A stretch of 64,000 nt of DNA from NCBI GenBank assembly GCA_019359075.1, contig JAHHIB010000016.1:32239-96238 (forward strand), given 5' to 3'. The stretch is from Kalymmatonema hyalinum WJT4-NPBG1 (GTDB lineage: Bacteria > Cyanobacteriota > Cyanobacteriia > Cyanobacteriales > Nostocaceae). A model generated the notes under the pieces. It saw only the letters and a program-made list of their open reading frames with translations. It ran no database searches and was not told the DNA's origin. The position numbers and the translations under genes are program-made. How positions within the stretch are numbered: the stretch's first letter is position 1; the number at the start of each line of letters is the position of its first letter. Below, one piece after another: positions 1 to 10,400 of this stretch.

Positions 1-61
1 GGATAGAAATAATATCATTCCATCGGGCAAGTTCTTTTTCCAGTAAATTGCTTAAGTTCAT
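1..61 (-). CDS. N-terminal fragment of an unknown protein, cut by the window edge
   Basis: An ATG on the minus strand at 61 opens a frame that stays open to the window edge and encodes about 20 residues beginning MNLSNLLEKELARWNDIIS. A weak purine-rich stretch (AAAGAAAAG) precedes the ATG. The gene would be divergent from ackA, with a shared AT-rich intergenic region. The fragment is too short to assign a family, and it may not be a gene at all. Confidence 0.3.
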   Translation of the reverse strand, partial: MNLSNLLEKELARWNDIISI

Positions 62-194
62 CTTTTCTTTGTTGTTCGTAATATTATTTGTTAAAAATAT
101 TTAGGACACGACACATTAGACAGATGTTCGTTGAGTGAAATCATCTCATAATTGTTTCTGCCATAGCCACTGTGAAAATGAGTTTCTGCTGACT

Positions 195-1412
195 ATGAAA
201 ATACTGGTACTGAATGCCGGATCGAGCAGTCAAAAGAGTTGTTTGTACGAGATTACGGGTGATATCCCCGAAGAACCGCTGAAACCCCTTTGGGAAGCGA
301 AAGTAGACTGGGCTCACCAACAAGGCTTTGCAGAAATCGAGGTCAAAACAGCCAAGGGTGAATTGCAAGAGAAAATCCCAGCAGACTCACGAGATCAAGT
401 CATGGCTCGTATGCTTGATACACTGTGCAACGGTTCCACTCAGGTGATTACTCAGCCATCAGAAATTGATGTAGTGGGGCATCGCGTGGTACATGGTGGA
501 CAAGATTACCGTGAAAGTGTAGAAATTACCGAGGAAGTGAAAAAGGCGATCGCCCATCTTGCAACCCTTGCCCCTGCCCATAATCCAGCGAATTTGGAAG
601 GCATAGAGGCGATTGAGCAACATTGGGGATCTGTTCCTCAAGTCGCAGTATTTGATACGGCATTTCATTCTCATCTCCCTGATGCAGCAGCCATCTATCC
701 TGGTCCCTACGAGTGGGTAGAGCAAGGTATCCGTCGCTATGGGTTCCATGGCATCAGTCATCAGTACTGCGCTGCGCGTGCTGCTCGCATCCTCGGTCGA
801 GAATTAGCATCTGTGCGGCTCATTACCTGTCATTTGGGCAACGGTTGCTCTTTAGCCGCGATAAAAAACGGTCGCAGCGTTGACACGACTATGGGATTTA
901 CACCGCTAGATGGATTGATGATGGGCACTCGTTCTGGTGCTGTTGATCCAGGGATTCTGATTCACCTATTACGGCAATCTGATAACTCGGTTGAGCATCT
1001 CGATCATGTGCTAAATCGTGCTTCCGGCTTACGTGGAATTTCTGGCGTCTCTAATGATATGCGACAGATTAGGGAGGCAATTTCTCAAGGTAATTCCCGT
1101 GCTCAACTGGCGTGGGATATTTACGTGCATCGCCTGCGGTCTTATATCGGTGCGATGCTCGCTAGCTTAGGGGGATTAGATGCATTGGTGTTTACCGCAG
1201 GTGTGGGTGAAAATACTCCTGACATTCGCGCCGCAGCTTGTGAAGCTTTTGGATTTTTAGGGCTACAACTTGACGACGAAAAAAATGCACACAAGCCTGT
1301 TGATATCGATATTGCCACTTCTGACTCAGCAGTGCGGGTATTGGTAATTCACACTCAAGAAGATTGGGAAATTGCTTGTGAATGTTGGCGACTTGTAACG
1401 CGTTCTTCTTGA
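195..1412 (+). CDS. ackA: Acetate kinase
   Basis: Acetate kinase interconverts acetyl phosphate plus ADP with acetate plus ATP in the cytoplasm. The ASKHA-fold signatures are visible: N-terminal LVLNAGSSSQK, HRVVHGG, FDTAFH, the GFHGISH motif, HLGNGCS, and the C-terminal nucleotide-binding FTAGVGENTP. An in-frame ATG lies 60 bases upstream at 135, but homologous sequence begins at MKILVLNAGSSS, so the start is placed at 195. This gives 405 residues, normal for the family. In cyanobacteria the enzyme usually works with phosphotransacetylase or phosphoketolase; neither is seen here. The gene is convergent with the next one, with a hairpin between them. Confidence 0.95.
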   Translation: MKILVLNAGSSSQKSCLYEITGDIPEEPLKPLWEAKVDWAHQQGFAEIEVKTAKGELQEKIPADSRDQVMARMLDTLCNGSTQVITQPSEIDVVGHRVVHGGQDYRESVEITEEVKKAIAHLATLAPAHNPANLEGIEAIEQHWGSVPQVAVFDTAFHSHLPDAAAIYPGPYEWVEQGIRRYGFHGISHQYCAARAARILGRELASVRLITCHLGNGCSLAAIKNGRSVDTTMGFTPLDGLMMGTRSGAVDPGILIHLLRQSDNSVEHLDHVLNRASGLRGISGVSNDMRQIREAISQGNSRAQLAWDIYVHRLRSYIGAMLASLGGLDALVFTAGVGENTPDIRAAACEAFGFLGLQLDDEKNAHKPVDIDIATSDSAVRVLVIHTQEDWEIACECWRLVTRSS

Positions 1413-1541
1413 GCGACAAATAATTTGACCGTCGCCAATGCACTTTTTGGGCGATCGCTTGAACAAATTGTCTTTAACAACGTATTTGAACTGGCGTAAT
1501 TATATTTACTATACCAAGTTGCATTCAAACAGGTAACTTGA

Positions 1542-1569
1542 GACTGTTGAGTGTTAACACTCAGCAGTC
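1542..1569. terminator. Hairpin between convergent genes
   Basis: Twelve-base arms (1542-1553 and 1558-1569) pair around a TTAA loop with a single G-U-type wobble. There is no T-run, so it may be a small repeat rather than a true intrinsic terminator. It sits between the 3' ends of ackA and the convergent hypothetical gene. Confidence 0.4.
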
Positions 1570-1592
1570 AACAGCTATCACCAAATAAGCCC

Positions 1593-2030
1593 TCAGCTCT
1601 TGGTGTAGTTATCAATGATCTTGGCTAAGCCCGGTACCGCCTCCTCCACGTGCTTCTTAGCTGAGTTGCGGAGTCTGTTATATACCCCTTTCACGGTTGT
1701 GTTTTTGCTTTTCTCGATCTTTGTGTCAGTGATGCTCAGTAACGCGTCCGCCGTGCGAGAGCGGTTCTGGATCAGGTGTTCAGCCGGGTTGCCCGTTTGT
1801 ATGCCCTCACTCCAAATGGGATCGAGTGCCGTGAAAGATTCCGGCAAAAGCCGCTCGATGGCTTCGCCACAATAACTGGGCGCTATTCCTTTTACAGCCG
1901 CGTAGCCGGCTTTCAAGGCGAGACCAGAAACTCCTCCCATTGAAGCAACCTGCGTGTCTAACAACTTTGTGCAGTCAGCCACCACCATATTCTTTTTATT
2001 TGGATCTGACAGACCATTGCTAAGTCCCAT
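1593..2030 (-). CDS. Conserved hypothetical protein (DUF6918-like)
   Basis: The gene encodes 145 residues, soluble, with no signal peptide or membrane segment. The N-terminus (MGLSNGLSDPNKKNMVVADC) and the central GLALKAGYAAVKGIAP stretch, followed by a helical region with an ALDPIW motif, resemble a small family of unknown function found in actinobacteria and cyanobacteria that I recall as DUF6918. That name is from memory and was not verified. No catalytic motif is evident. The gene is isolated: ackA is convergent on one side and about 1.1 kb of repeat-rich DNA lies on the other. Function unknown. Confidence 0.7.
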   Translation of the reverse strand: MGLSNGLSDPNKKNMVVADCTKLLDTQVASMGGVSGLALKAGYAAVKGIAPSYCGEAIERLLPESFTALDPIWSEGIQTGNPAEHLIQNRSRTADALLSITDTKIEKSKNTTVKGVYNRLRNSAKKHVEEAVPGLAKIIDNYTKS

Positions 2031-2891
2031 TTCGATTCTCCTTCGTGAAAGTCCTTCAGTATATTCAATTAATTTTAATAGTGGACAGGAAACAACAGAA
2101 AATCATATGAGAAATGCAGGATGTTCATCAAATTTTTAAGAACTTCTTCATAAAAATTTTAATATGAGTTCTACAGGAAAAAGTGAGCAAAAAGAAAACT
2201 ATAGCAGTCCCATTTGAGTTGCGAAACCGACAGTCTGGGCCGTCAAAAGTCAAGATCTCACTTGTCAAAACTGACTCTGGGCTCAGGACTTGCTTAACGA
2301 TAAGTTCACAATCCCTGCATGGATTCCTATAGTAAGGATTTAGGTGGCTATTGAGATTTTTTAATAATGACGTATTCTATAATGTTCTTAGAGTTGCATG
2401 GCACCCAGTTGCAGCCTTGCTAATTTTTAATTTGATGAAAAATTTATAAAAGATATAAATATCTTCGAGATACTAAGTCAAATTAATTTCTCTAGATCAC
2501 TCCTTTGCAGTCATAGATTACCAAAAAAGACTTCAGAATTCAGGAGCCAGAATCTGTCATGAATTTGGGCTACGTGGATAGCGAATGGGGTCACTAGCCC
2601 CCCGTATCCCTCACGGGACGCTTTGGGCTCAGTTTGCAAAGGAGGAAACTCTCCTTGCAACTTCTCTCCAGATTTCTCTGTGGAAAAAACAAAATTCATT
2701 CTTTGCTGAATCCTTTTTTCTTTTTTGTATGCCCTGCGGGCACGTTAGCCCTTGGCGTGCCGCAGGCATAGGGCATATTTTGAATGAGCGAATTTTAAAA
2801 ATCCCCATTTTTCTTAAGGTGGGGATTTGGGCAAGGGGCTTTTTTGCACCAAAACACAATGCCAGTACCCTATGCCCCAAGAAATGGCTGG

Positions 2892-2940
2892 CGGCTTTTC
2901 TCCCCACTCTAAGAGAGATGGGGAGGAAAGCCGTTTTTTT
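2892..2940 (+). terminator. Strong stem-loop followed by T7, with no upstream gene
   Basis: Arms 2892-2906 and 2919-2933 are complementary over 15 bases with one G-U-type wobble, and seven T residues follow. The structure is that of an intrinsic terminator for plus-strand transcription, but no plus-strand protein gene precedes it. It may end a non-coding transcript, or it may simply be part of a palindromic repeat. Confidence 0.45.
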
Positions 2941-3071
2941 CGTTGAATTTGAGCGTGCCTCCTGCGGAGGAGCCACGAATTGCGCGCAGAGTGTCCGCAG
3001 GGCTCAGGAACTCAGCGAGGGTCATTGAGCCACTAATTCCTTTCTTAGGTTCAAAGAAGGGTTTCCGTTCG

Positions 3072-3095
3072 CGTATGCCTGCGGCACGCTTTGCG
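3072..3095. repeat. Dispersed 24-base palindromic-repeat core, copy 1
   Basis: The 24 bases at 3072-3095 recur exactly at 15283-15306. A related form appears in reverse orientation near 2755-2775. The element is GC-rich against AT-rich surroundings and contains GCCTGCGGCACGC. This style of dispersed repeat is common in large cyanobacterial genomes. Confidence 0.65.
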
Positions 3096-3132
3096 TGAGC
3101 GCGTCTACGTCAGCAGAAGGAAGTATTACTAA

Positions 3133-6100
3133 TTACGAATTACGCTGCGCCTTTTCCAAGCAAGGCTTCAATTTCTCTGCCAGTATCCGTACATGGGGTT
3201 CATCGAACAGCGTAAAGTGAGAGCCGGGAATGTAATGGACATCTATTCCTCCACTGACTAGCTTATCCCAACCCAGGAGCGGCTCGGATTTAACGCCAAC
3301 AGCATGGTCTTGTGAATCATGGCTGTTCTCGTCAACCCGTAAAAGAGTGATTTGCTCTGAGTAAGGTTGGTAAGTATATTCGCTCCAAGCCAGCATATTA
3401 GCGTCTATGATGTCCCAGTGCCTGTCCTCCTTAGGTAGAGGCTCCTTTATCCCTAAAAAATGCATATATTTTGCTCGAAGATGGTAGTTGCCCCACTCGA
3501 ACCAGCCTATAAGCTTTTTCCTCAGGTAGGAAGGACCTCGTTGTAACAAATTATTTATGTGCATGAAAATTCGCGAAATCAATGGCAATCGTGTGGCAGT
3601 ACCTGGAATACCGCTATCAAACATAGCTAGAAGAGCCACTTTCTGACCTTGCCTGTTAAGTTGATAAGCTATTTCGTATGCAATGATACCTCCCATCGAG
3701 TACCCACCGAGAAAATAAGGACCATTGGGTTGAATGGTCTGAATTTCTTTAATGTAGAGCGCTGCCATTTCTTCAATCCGGGTTAAGGGAAGCTGTTTTC
3801 CATCTAATCCTTGCGGTTGTAGCCCATAAAGTGGTTGCTCCTGTCCCAAATGCAGTGACAAATTGCGGTAACACAGAGTTTCTCCACCAAGCGGGTGGAT
3901 ACAGAACAAAGGCGGCTTGGAACCCTTGGTTTGAATTGGAACCAGGCATGACCAACTAGCTTCTGATGTGTGCTCATGTGCCCCTGCCAAAACCTGATTA
4001 TCAACTGGTTTTTCTTTTGGAGAAAGCAATTGAGCAATGGCTTCCACTGTACCTGATTGGAAGAGGGTAGCCAGGGGAAGTTTTTTGGCGAATTTCTTCT
4101 CGATTTGGGCGAATAACTTGACTGCAAGCAAAGAATGTCCGCCGAGATCAAAGAAGTTGTCCCTGACGCCAACGGGTTGGATGCCCAAAATTTCTGCCCA
4201 AATCTGGGTTAGCTGATGTTCTGTATCATTACGGGGGGCAACATAACTTGCTTCTGGCTCTAGTTTTGTGATGTCAGGCGCTGGTAGGGAGCGGCGGTTT
4301 ACTTTGCCACTAGGAGTGAGGGGCAGCACATCCAACAATACAAAAGCCGAAGGAACCATGTACTCTGGTAGCTTTTCCTTGAGGAAATTACGTAATTCAC
4401 CTGTTGTAGGTACTGAGTCTTGATCCGGCACAACATAGGCTACCAAGCGTTTATCACCGGGAACGTCTTGACGGACAATAACGACAGCTTGGTGTACGGA
4501 TGGGTGTTGGCTCAGGACAGCTTCTAGCTCTCCTAATTCAATGCGAAATCCTCGTATCTTTACTTGGTTATCGCAGCGTCCAAAGTACTCAATATTACCA
4601 TCGCTCAAGTAACGAGCTAAGTCCCCTGTCTTGTACATATATGCCTTCTCTTTCTGGCTGAAGGGGTCGCGGATAAATTTTTCCGCAGTCAACTCCGGAC
4701 GATTGAGATAACCTCGCGCTAGCGCAACACCACCAATGTACAGTTCTCCAGGTACACCAATGGGTACTGGTTGTAGATTTGAGTCGAGAATATAGATAGA
4801 AGTGTTGGCAATGGGGCGACCAATGGGTGGTAGAGCAGCCCAACTCTGTACAGAATCAGCCAAGGTAAAGGCGGTGACTACATGACTTTCTGATGGTCCA
4901 TAATGATTGTGTAAAGTACAACTGGGTAACTTGCTGAACAAGTTAGTCAGGGCAGGTGTAATCTGCAACTGTTCGCCTGCGGTAATGATTTCTTGCAAAT
5001 GGATTGGTACTGATTCTGAACCAACAGCAACTTCAGCAAGTTGCTGTAAGGCAACAAAGGGTAGGAATAGTCTGTTTATTGCTTTATGGTTGAGAAAATC
5101 TAATAAAGCCGTTGCATCGCGTCGCAAGTCGTCTGTGATTAATATCAATGTTCCACCGGAACACCAGGTAGAAAATATTTCTTGGAACGAGACATCAAAG
5201 CTGATGGGAGAAAATTGCACAGTTCTTGCCCCAGTAGAAACTGTGCTATTTTCAAGTTGCCAGGAGATGAGATTCGAAAGGGGAAGTTGTTTCATTGCTA
5301 CCCCCTTTGGCATACCTGTGGAACCCGAGGTATAAATGACGTAAGCTAAGTTTTCTGGCTGAACTTCATTGACCACATTCTCTTTACTTGCCTGGGCAAT
5401 AACATCCCAATCTGTATCTAAGCAAACTACGTGCGCATCATGTTCCGGTAATACAGTAACTAAATTCTCGCACGTCAACAGCACCGCTGCGTGTGAATCT
5501 TGAAGCATATAACTCAGTCGCTCTTGGGGATACGCTGGATCTAAAGGTACATAAGCCCCGCCTGCTTTGAGAATTCCCAACACTCCCACGACCATTTCTA
5601 AGGAACGTTGCACACAGATACCAACCGACACATCTGGTCCCACTCCAAAATCCCTTAGATAGTGCGCCAACTGGTTTGCACGATTATTCAACTCCCGGTA
5701 GGTTAATTGCTGGTTTTCAAATACCACTGCTACTGCATCCGGGGTTAGCTTTACCTGTTGTTCAAACAACTCATGGATGCATTTGTGCGGATAGTCTGTT
5801 TGGGTATTGTTCCACTCAAACAGTAACTGGTGCTGTTGATCTGCTGTAAGCAGTGGCAATTTGCTAATGTGCTGTTGTGGGTTAGCAACAATTCCCTCAA
5901 GTAATGTCTGGAAATGTCCACTTATCTGGCTTATGGTGGAAGCATCAAACAGGTCAGTGTTGTATTCCCATATTTCCTGTAGTCCCTGTCCTGTCTCCAC
6001 AATAAACAATGTCAAATCAAATTTCGATGTCAATCTATCTACATATGTGGAAGTGATGGTCAGTCCTGGCAACTCAAATGTTTGCTGCGGTGTATTTTGA

Positions 6101-7287
6101 AAAGCAAACATGACTTGGAACAAGGGATTGTAACTCAAAGAGCGCTCTGGTTGCAGTTCTTCAACCAGCTTTTCAAACGGCAAATCTTGGTTAACGTATG
6201 CGGACATTGCCATCGCTCGTACTTTTTGCAACAGTTCCCGAAAGCTGGGGTTGCCAGACATATCCGTGCGAAGCACTAAGGTATTGACAAAAAATCCAAT
6301 TAACCGTTCTATTTCTGGGTGATTTCGCCCTGCGATCGGAGACCCAACTACAATATCTTCTTGTCCACTATAACGGTGTAGTAGGATCTGGAATGCTGCC
6401 AAGAAGGTCATGAACAACGTCACACCCTCTTGCCGTGACAGTGTTGATAGCGCTTGGGATAAACTCTGGGGTAGTACAACGAAGTGCTTTGCACCTCGGT
6501 AAGTTTGCACTGGTGGTCGTTGTCTATCTGTGGGCAATTCCAGTACCGGAGTTGCACCTTTGAGTTGCTGTTTCCAATAGTTAAGTTGGTTTTCGAGTAC
6601 TTCTCCTGAGAGCCATTGGCGTTGCCATACTGCATAGTCAGCATATTGAATGGGCAGTTTTGGCAATGGATTGGGCAAACCCTCCTTGAACGCTTGATAC
6701 AGAGTTGTCAACTGCTCAAATAAAATACTTCTTGACCAGCCATCAGAAGCAATGTGGTGCATGACCAGCACTAGGATATGCTCTTGCGGTTCAAGCTGCA
6801 CCAAGCAAGCACGAAACATTAAATCTGATGTTAAATCGAAAGGTCGTTGCGACTCATTTTGTAACAGTTGTTGTACTTGTGTGGAACGTTCGGTTGGCGG
6901 ATAACCCGTCAGATCAATCACCTTAAGTTCCACGGACCGAGGCTCACTAATGACCTGTACTGGGTCACCATCTTGTGCAATAAAGTTGGTTCGTAATACC
7001 TCGTGATGAGCAACAATCCCATCTAATGACTGTTGCAATACATTCACATTCAGGTCGCCTTGTAACCTTAGAACCTCTGCAATATGATACAGCGGGCTGT
7101 TTGGCTCTAGTTGCTCCAAAAACCACAGTCGCTGTTGTGCGAACGATAAAAGAGCAGTTGATTCATTAGTTCTTTTTGGAATCGTCTGCTGTGTTTTTAC
7201 GTCAGTAGTTTTGTTCTTAAGTTTTAACTCTAGTAACGCCCTTTTGGCTGGTGAAAGAGCGGCAATTTTTTGGCTGATATTATCCAT
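3133..7287 (-). CDS. NRPS module C-A(Pro)-PCP-TE, terminating synthetase
   Basis: A 1384-residue single-module synthetase. The condensation domain (about residues 45-480) carries the active-site motif HHIASDG near residue 179. The adenylation domain (about 500-1000) has YTSGSTGMPKG and pocket residues D-V-Q-F-I-A-H-V-V at the ten-residue code positions (plus the invariant Lys), which match the known proline code of cyanobacterial and gramicidin-type synthetases. A carrier domain has GGHSLLA near residue 1050. A type I thioesterase has GYSMGG near 1197, an Asp in FDSG and a His in GSHF. The N-terminal helix before the C domain may act as a docking element for the upstream synthetase. It lies 121 bases downstream of the two-module gene on the same strand, so it probably adds proline and releases the peptide. 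Confidence 0.93.
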   Translation of the reverse strand: MDNISQKIAALSPAKRALLELKLKNKTTDVKTQQTIPKRTNESTALLSFAQQRLWFLEQLEPNSPLYHIAEVLRLQGDLNVNVLQQSLDGIVAHHEVLRTNFIAQDGDPVQVISEPRSVELKVIDLTGYPPTERSTQVQQLLQNESQRPFDLTSDLMFRACLVQLEPQEHILVLVMHHIASDGWSRSILFEQLTTLYQAFKEGLPNPLPKLPIQYADYAVWQRQWLSGEVLENQLNYWKQQLKGATPVLELPTDRQRPPVQTYRGAKHFVVLPQSLSQALSTLSRQEGVTLFMTFLAAFQILLHRYSGQEDIVVGSPIAGRNHPEIERLIGFFVNTLVLRTDMSGNPSFRELLQKVRAMAMSAYVNQDLPFEKLVEELQPERSLSYNPLFQVMFAFQNTPQQTFELPGLTITSTYVDRLTSKFDLTLFIVETGQGLQEIWEYNTDLFDASTISQISGHFQTLLEGIVANPQQHISKLPLLTADQQHQLLFEWNNTQTDYPHKCIHELFEQQVKLTPDAVAVVFENQQLTYRELNNRANQLAHYLRDFGVGPDVSVGICVQRSLEMVVGVLGILKAGGAYVPLDPAYPQERLSYMLQDSHAAVLLTCENLVTVLPEHDAHVVCLDTDWDVIAQASKENVVNEVQPENLAYVIYTSGSTGMPKGVAMKQLPLSNLISWQLENSTVSTGARTVQFSPISFDVSFQEIFSTWCSGGTLILITDDLRRDATALLDFLNHKAINRLFLPFVALQQLAEVAVGSESVPIHLQEIITAGEQLQITPALTNLFSKLPSCTLHNHYGPSESHVVTAFTLADSVQSWAALPPIGRPIANTSIYILDSNLQPVPIGVPGELYIGGVALARGYLNRPELTAEKFIRDPFSQKEKAYMYKTGDLARYLSDGNIEYFGRCDNQVKIRGFRIELGELEAVLSQHPSVHQAVVIVRQDVPGDKRLVAYVVPDQDSVPTTGELRNFLKEKLPEYMVPSAFVLLDVLPLTPSGKVNRRSLPAPDITKLEPEASYVAPRNDTEHQLTQIWAEILGIQPVGVRDNFFDLGGHSLLAVKLFAQIEKKFAKKLPLATLFQSGTVEAIAQLLSPKEKPVDNQVLAGAHEHTSEASWSCLVPIQTKGSKPPLFCIHPLGGETLCYRNLSLHLGQEQPLYGLQPQGLDGKQLPLTRIEEMAALYIKEIQTIQPNGPYFLGGYSMGGIIAYEIAYQLNRQGQKVALLAMFDSGIPGTATRLPLISRIFMHINNLLQRGPSYLRKKLIGWFEWGNYHLRAKYMHFLGIKEPLPKEDRHWDIIDANMLAWSEYTYQPYSEQITLLRVDENSHDSQDHAVGVKSEPLLGWDKLVSGGIDVHYIPGSHFTLFDEPHVRILAEKLKPCLEKAQRNS

Positions 7288-7408
7288 ACTTACTAATCCT
7301 TATTTAAATTGCAAATTCTAGATGAAACCAAACTTTTTGATACAAATCAGATTGGGTAAGGGGTGTTGGGAGTGGTGAAAAATTTTTCCCAAGCTCCCTT
7401 ACACCCTG

Positions 7409-10400
7409 TTAGTGAGGTTGCTGCATCATTTGCGCTAAAAGGCTTTCGGCTTCCTCATCCGATAGCTCTTCCAACTCATTTAACAGGCGACTGATTTCGT
7501 CATCCTCTGTCTTATCCGCCTGGCTCTGCACAATTGCTTCAGCTAAACCTGCAATTGTTGGTGTCTCAAAAAGCAACTGCAACGGAATTTCTAAACCTAA
7601 AGTTTGGCGTACCCGAGAAATCACTTGCGTTGCTAGCAGTGAATGTCCTCCTAATTCAAAGAAGTTATCGTAGATGCCTACTTGCTCCAAACCCAAAACT
7701 TGCGTCCAAATAGCGGCTAATACCTCTTCGGTGGGGGTACGAGGTGCCACAAACCTGTTGACACCGCTCAAGTCTGCTGTATCCGGAGCTCTCAATGCGC
7801 GGCGATCCACCTTGCCATTCGGATTTAATGGTATAACATCCAAAAAGACAAAGGCTTTTGGCACCATGTACTCAGGTAGCTTACCCTGCAAAAAGCCACG
7901 TAGTTCACTTGAAGTTGGGGCAACTTGTTCTGGATGTACCACCACATATGCCACAAGGCGCTTATCACCAGGAATATCCTCTCTTATGATGACTAAATTC
8001 TGTTGCAGTGCAGGATGTTGACCTAAAGTGGCTTCAATTTCTCCCAACTCAATACGGAACCCACGGATCTTCACTTGGTGGTCAATACGACCAAGGAATT
8101 CTATGTTTCCGTCCGGTAAGTAACGCGCCAAGTCCCCAGTTTTATAAAGACGTGCCTCCGGTACGCTACTAAAGGGGTTGCGAATAAACTTTTCTGCAGT
8201 CAGTTCCGGACGGTTGAGATAGCCTCGCGCCAAACCGACACCGCCAATGTGCAGTTCACCCGAGTGACCGGCAGGCACAGGCTGCAAATTCTTATCCAAT
8301 ATATAAGTCTGTACATTGGCAATGGGGCGACCAATAGGAGCAATCGTGTAATTAGTACCGCGCTGGCATATCCAAGTGCTGACATCAATGGAAGCTTCTG
8401 TCGGACCGTAGCAGTTTATCAAAATATTGTCCAAATTCAATCGGTTCAAGAAGCGTTCCCCAAGTTCGATCGCTAACGCTTCACCACCAGTGGTGACGTG
8501 TCTCAGGGATTGGCAATTCTCAATTCCTTCTTGTTCCAGTAAAACTTGGATGATCGATGGTACCAACCCAGATACAGTAATTTGCTGTTCGGTAAATACT
8601 TTAACCAGATAAGCAGGGTCTTGATGTCCACCAGGGCGAGCCATGACCAATTGTCCTCCAAACGACAACGGCCAGAATATCTGCCACACTGAGGGGTCAA
8701 AGCTAAAAGGAATGGTCTGTAAGACTTTGTCTTGTTCGGTTAATCCAAACGTTGCTTGCCGCCAGTAGAGGTGATTGCAGATTCCACGGTGAGCAATCAT
8801 GACACCCTTAGGCTTGCCTGTAGAACCAGAGGTGTAGATGATGTAAACTAAGTTATCAACTGTTACCTCAGACACAGGGTTTTCTTGGCTGTGGTGGACA
8901 ATGAGTTCCCACTCAGAATCCAAACAAATGACTTGCGCTTGATGAGTTGGTAAGCTATTAACCAATTTCTTTTGGGTGAGCAACACTGGTGTTTGGGTGT
9001 CCTCCACCATGAACTCTAAGCGCTCTTGTGGATACTCTGGGTCGAGAGGTACATAAGCACCACCTGCTTTGAGAATTCCCAGCAGTCCCACTACCATCTC
9101 TAGGGAACGCTCGATACAAACCCCAACGAGTACATCTGGTCCTACGCCCAGAGTTTGTAGGTAGTGTGCCAATTGATTGGCGCGATTATTCAACTGTTGG
9201 TAGGTAAGTTGCTTGTCTTGAAAAACCACCGCCACGGCATTAGGCGTCTTTTCCACTTGCTGCTCAAACAACTGGTGGATACACTGCTGTGGATAATCTG
9301 CCTGGGTATTGTTCCATTCAACAAGTAACTGCTGTCGTTCATCTGCGCTCAGCAGTGGCAATTGGGTAACTTGCTGCTGTGGGTCAGTAACAATCGCTTC
9401 GAGTAATATCTGGAAATGTTCGCTCATCCGCTCAATTCTAGCGGCATCAAACAAATCAGTACTGTATTCCCATAAACCCTGAAGTCCTTGTTCTGTCTCC
9501 ACCACTGACAAGGTCAAATCAAAAGTGGATGTAAAATTATTGACCTCAAAGCGAGTTAAGGACAGCCCTGGTAACTCTAATGTTTGCTTGGGTGTATTTT
9601 GCAAGACAAACATCACCTGAAACAAGGGGTTGTACGAGAGCGATCGCTCTGGTTGCAATTGTTCAACCAGCTTTTCAAACGGCAACTCTTGGTTAGCGTA
9701 GGCGGACATTGCTAGCGAGCGCACCTTTTGCAACAGTTCCCGAAAACTGGGGTTGCCAGACACATCTGTGCGTAGAACTAAGGTATTGACAAAAAATCCA
9801 ATTAGCCCTTCTATTTCCTCCCGATTTCGTCCTGCGATCGGAGAACCAACTAAAATGTCTTCCTGCCCACTGTAGCGGTATAGTAAAGTCTGGAACGCTG
9901 CCAGCAATGTCATGAACAGTGTCACACCCTCTTGCCGTGACAGTGTCTGCAGTGCTTTTGATAAACTCTTAGGTAGTATAAATGATTGCTTTGCACCTCG
10001 GTAACTCTGCACAGGTGGTCGCGGTCTATCCGTGGGCAATTCCAGTACTGGGGTAGCACCCACTAGCTGCTGCTTCCAATAGTTCAGTTGCTGTTCTAGC
10101 ACCTCGCCCGAGAGCCGTTGACGTTGCCACACTGCATAATCGGCATACTGAATCGGCAAAGGAGGCAGTGGATTGGGCAAACCGCCATTGAACGCTTGGT
10201 AGAGAGTTGTCAACTGCTCAAATAAAATACCCTTCGACCAACCATCGGTGGCAATGTGGTGCATCACCAGCAGCAGGATATGTTCTTGAGGCGATTGCCC
10301 AAGGGGCAGTGGCGGAGCCAATCGCACAACCAAACACGCACGCAGCATTAAATCTGATGTTAAATTAAAGGGGCGTTGCGCTTCCTCTTGTAACAGTCTT

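Larger units (their letters stand above)
2031..3132. other. Repeat-rich intergenic region
   Basis: About 1.1 kb without a convincing gene. Open frames at 2585-3028 (+) and 2629-2976 (-) overlap palindromic repeats and have repeat-derived composition. The region holds several stem-loops: 2799-2828 (9-base arms), 2892-2933 (15-base arms followed by T7), and GC-rich palindromic segments around 2730-2775 and 3070-3110. The last contains a 24-base core repeated exactly at 15283-15306. This looks like an accumulation of short dispersed palindromic elements downstream of the NRPS genes. Confidence 0.6.

Noticed and set aside
2585..3028. 147-residue open frame on the plus strand and a 115-residue one opposite
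   Set aside because: Both overlap palindromic repeats and hairpins; the translations are low-quality and symmetrical artefacts of inverted repeats.
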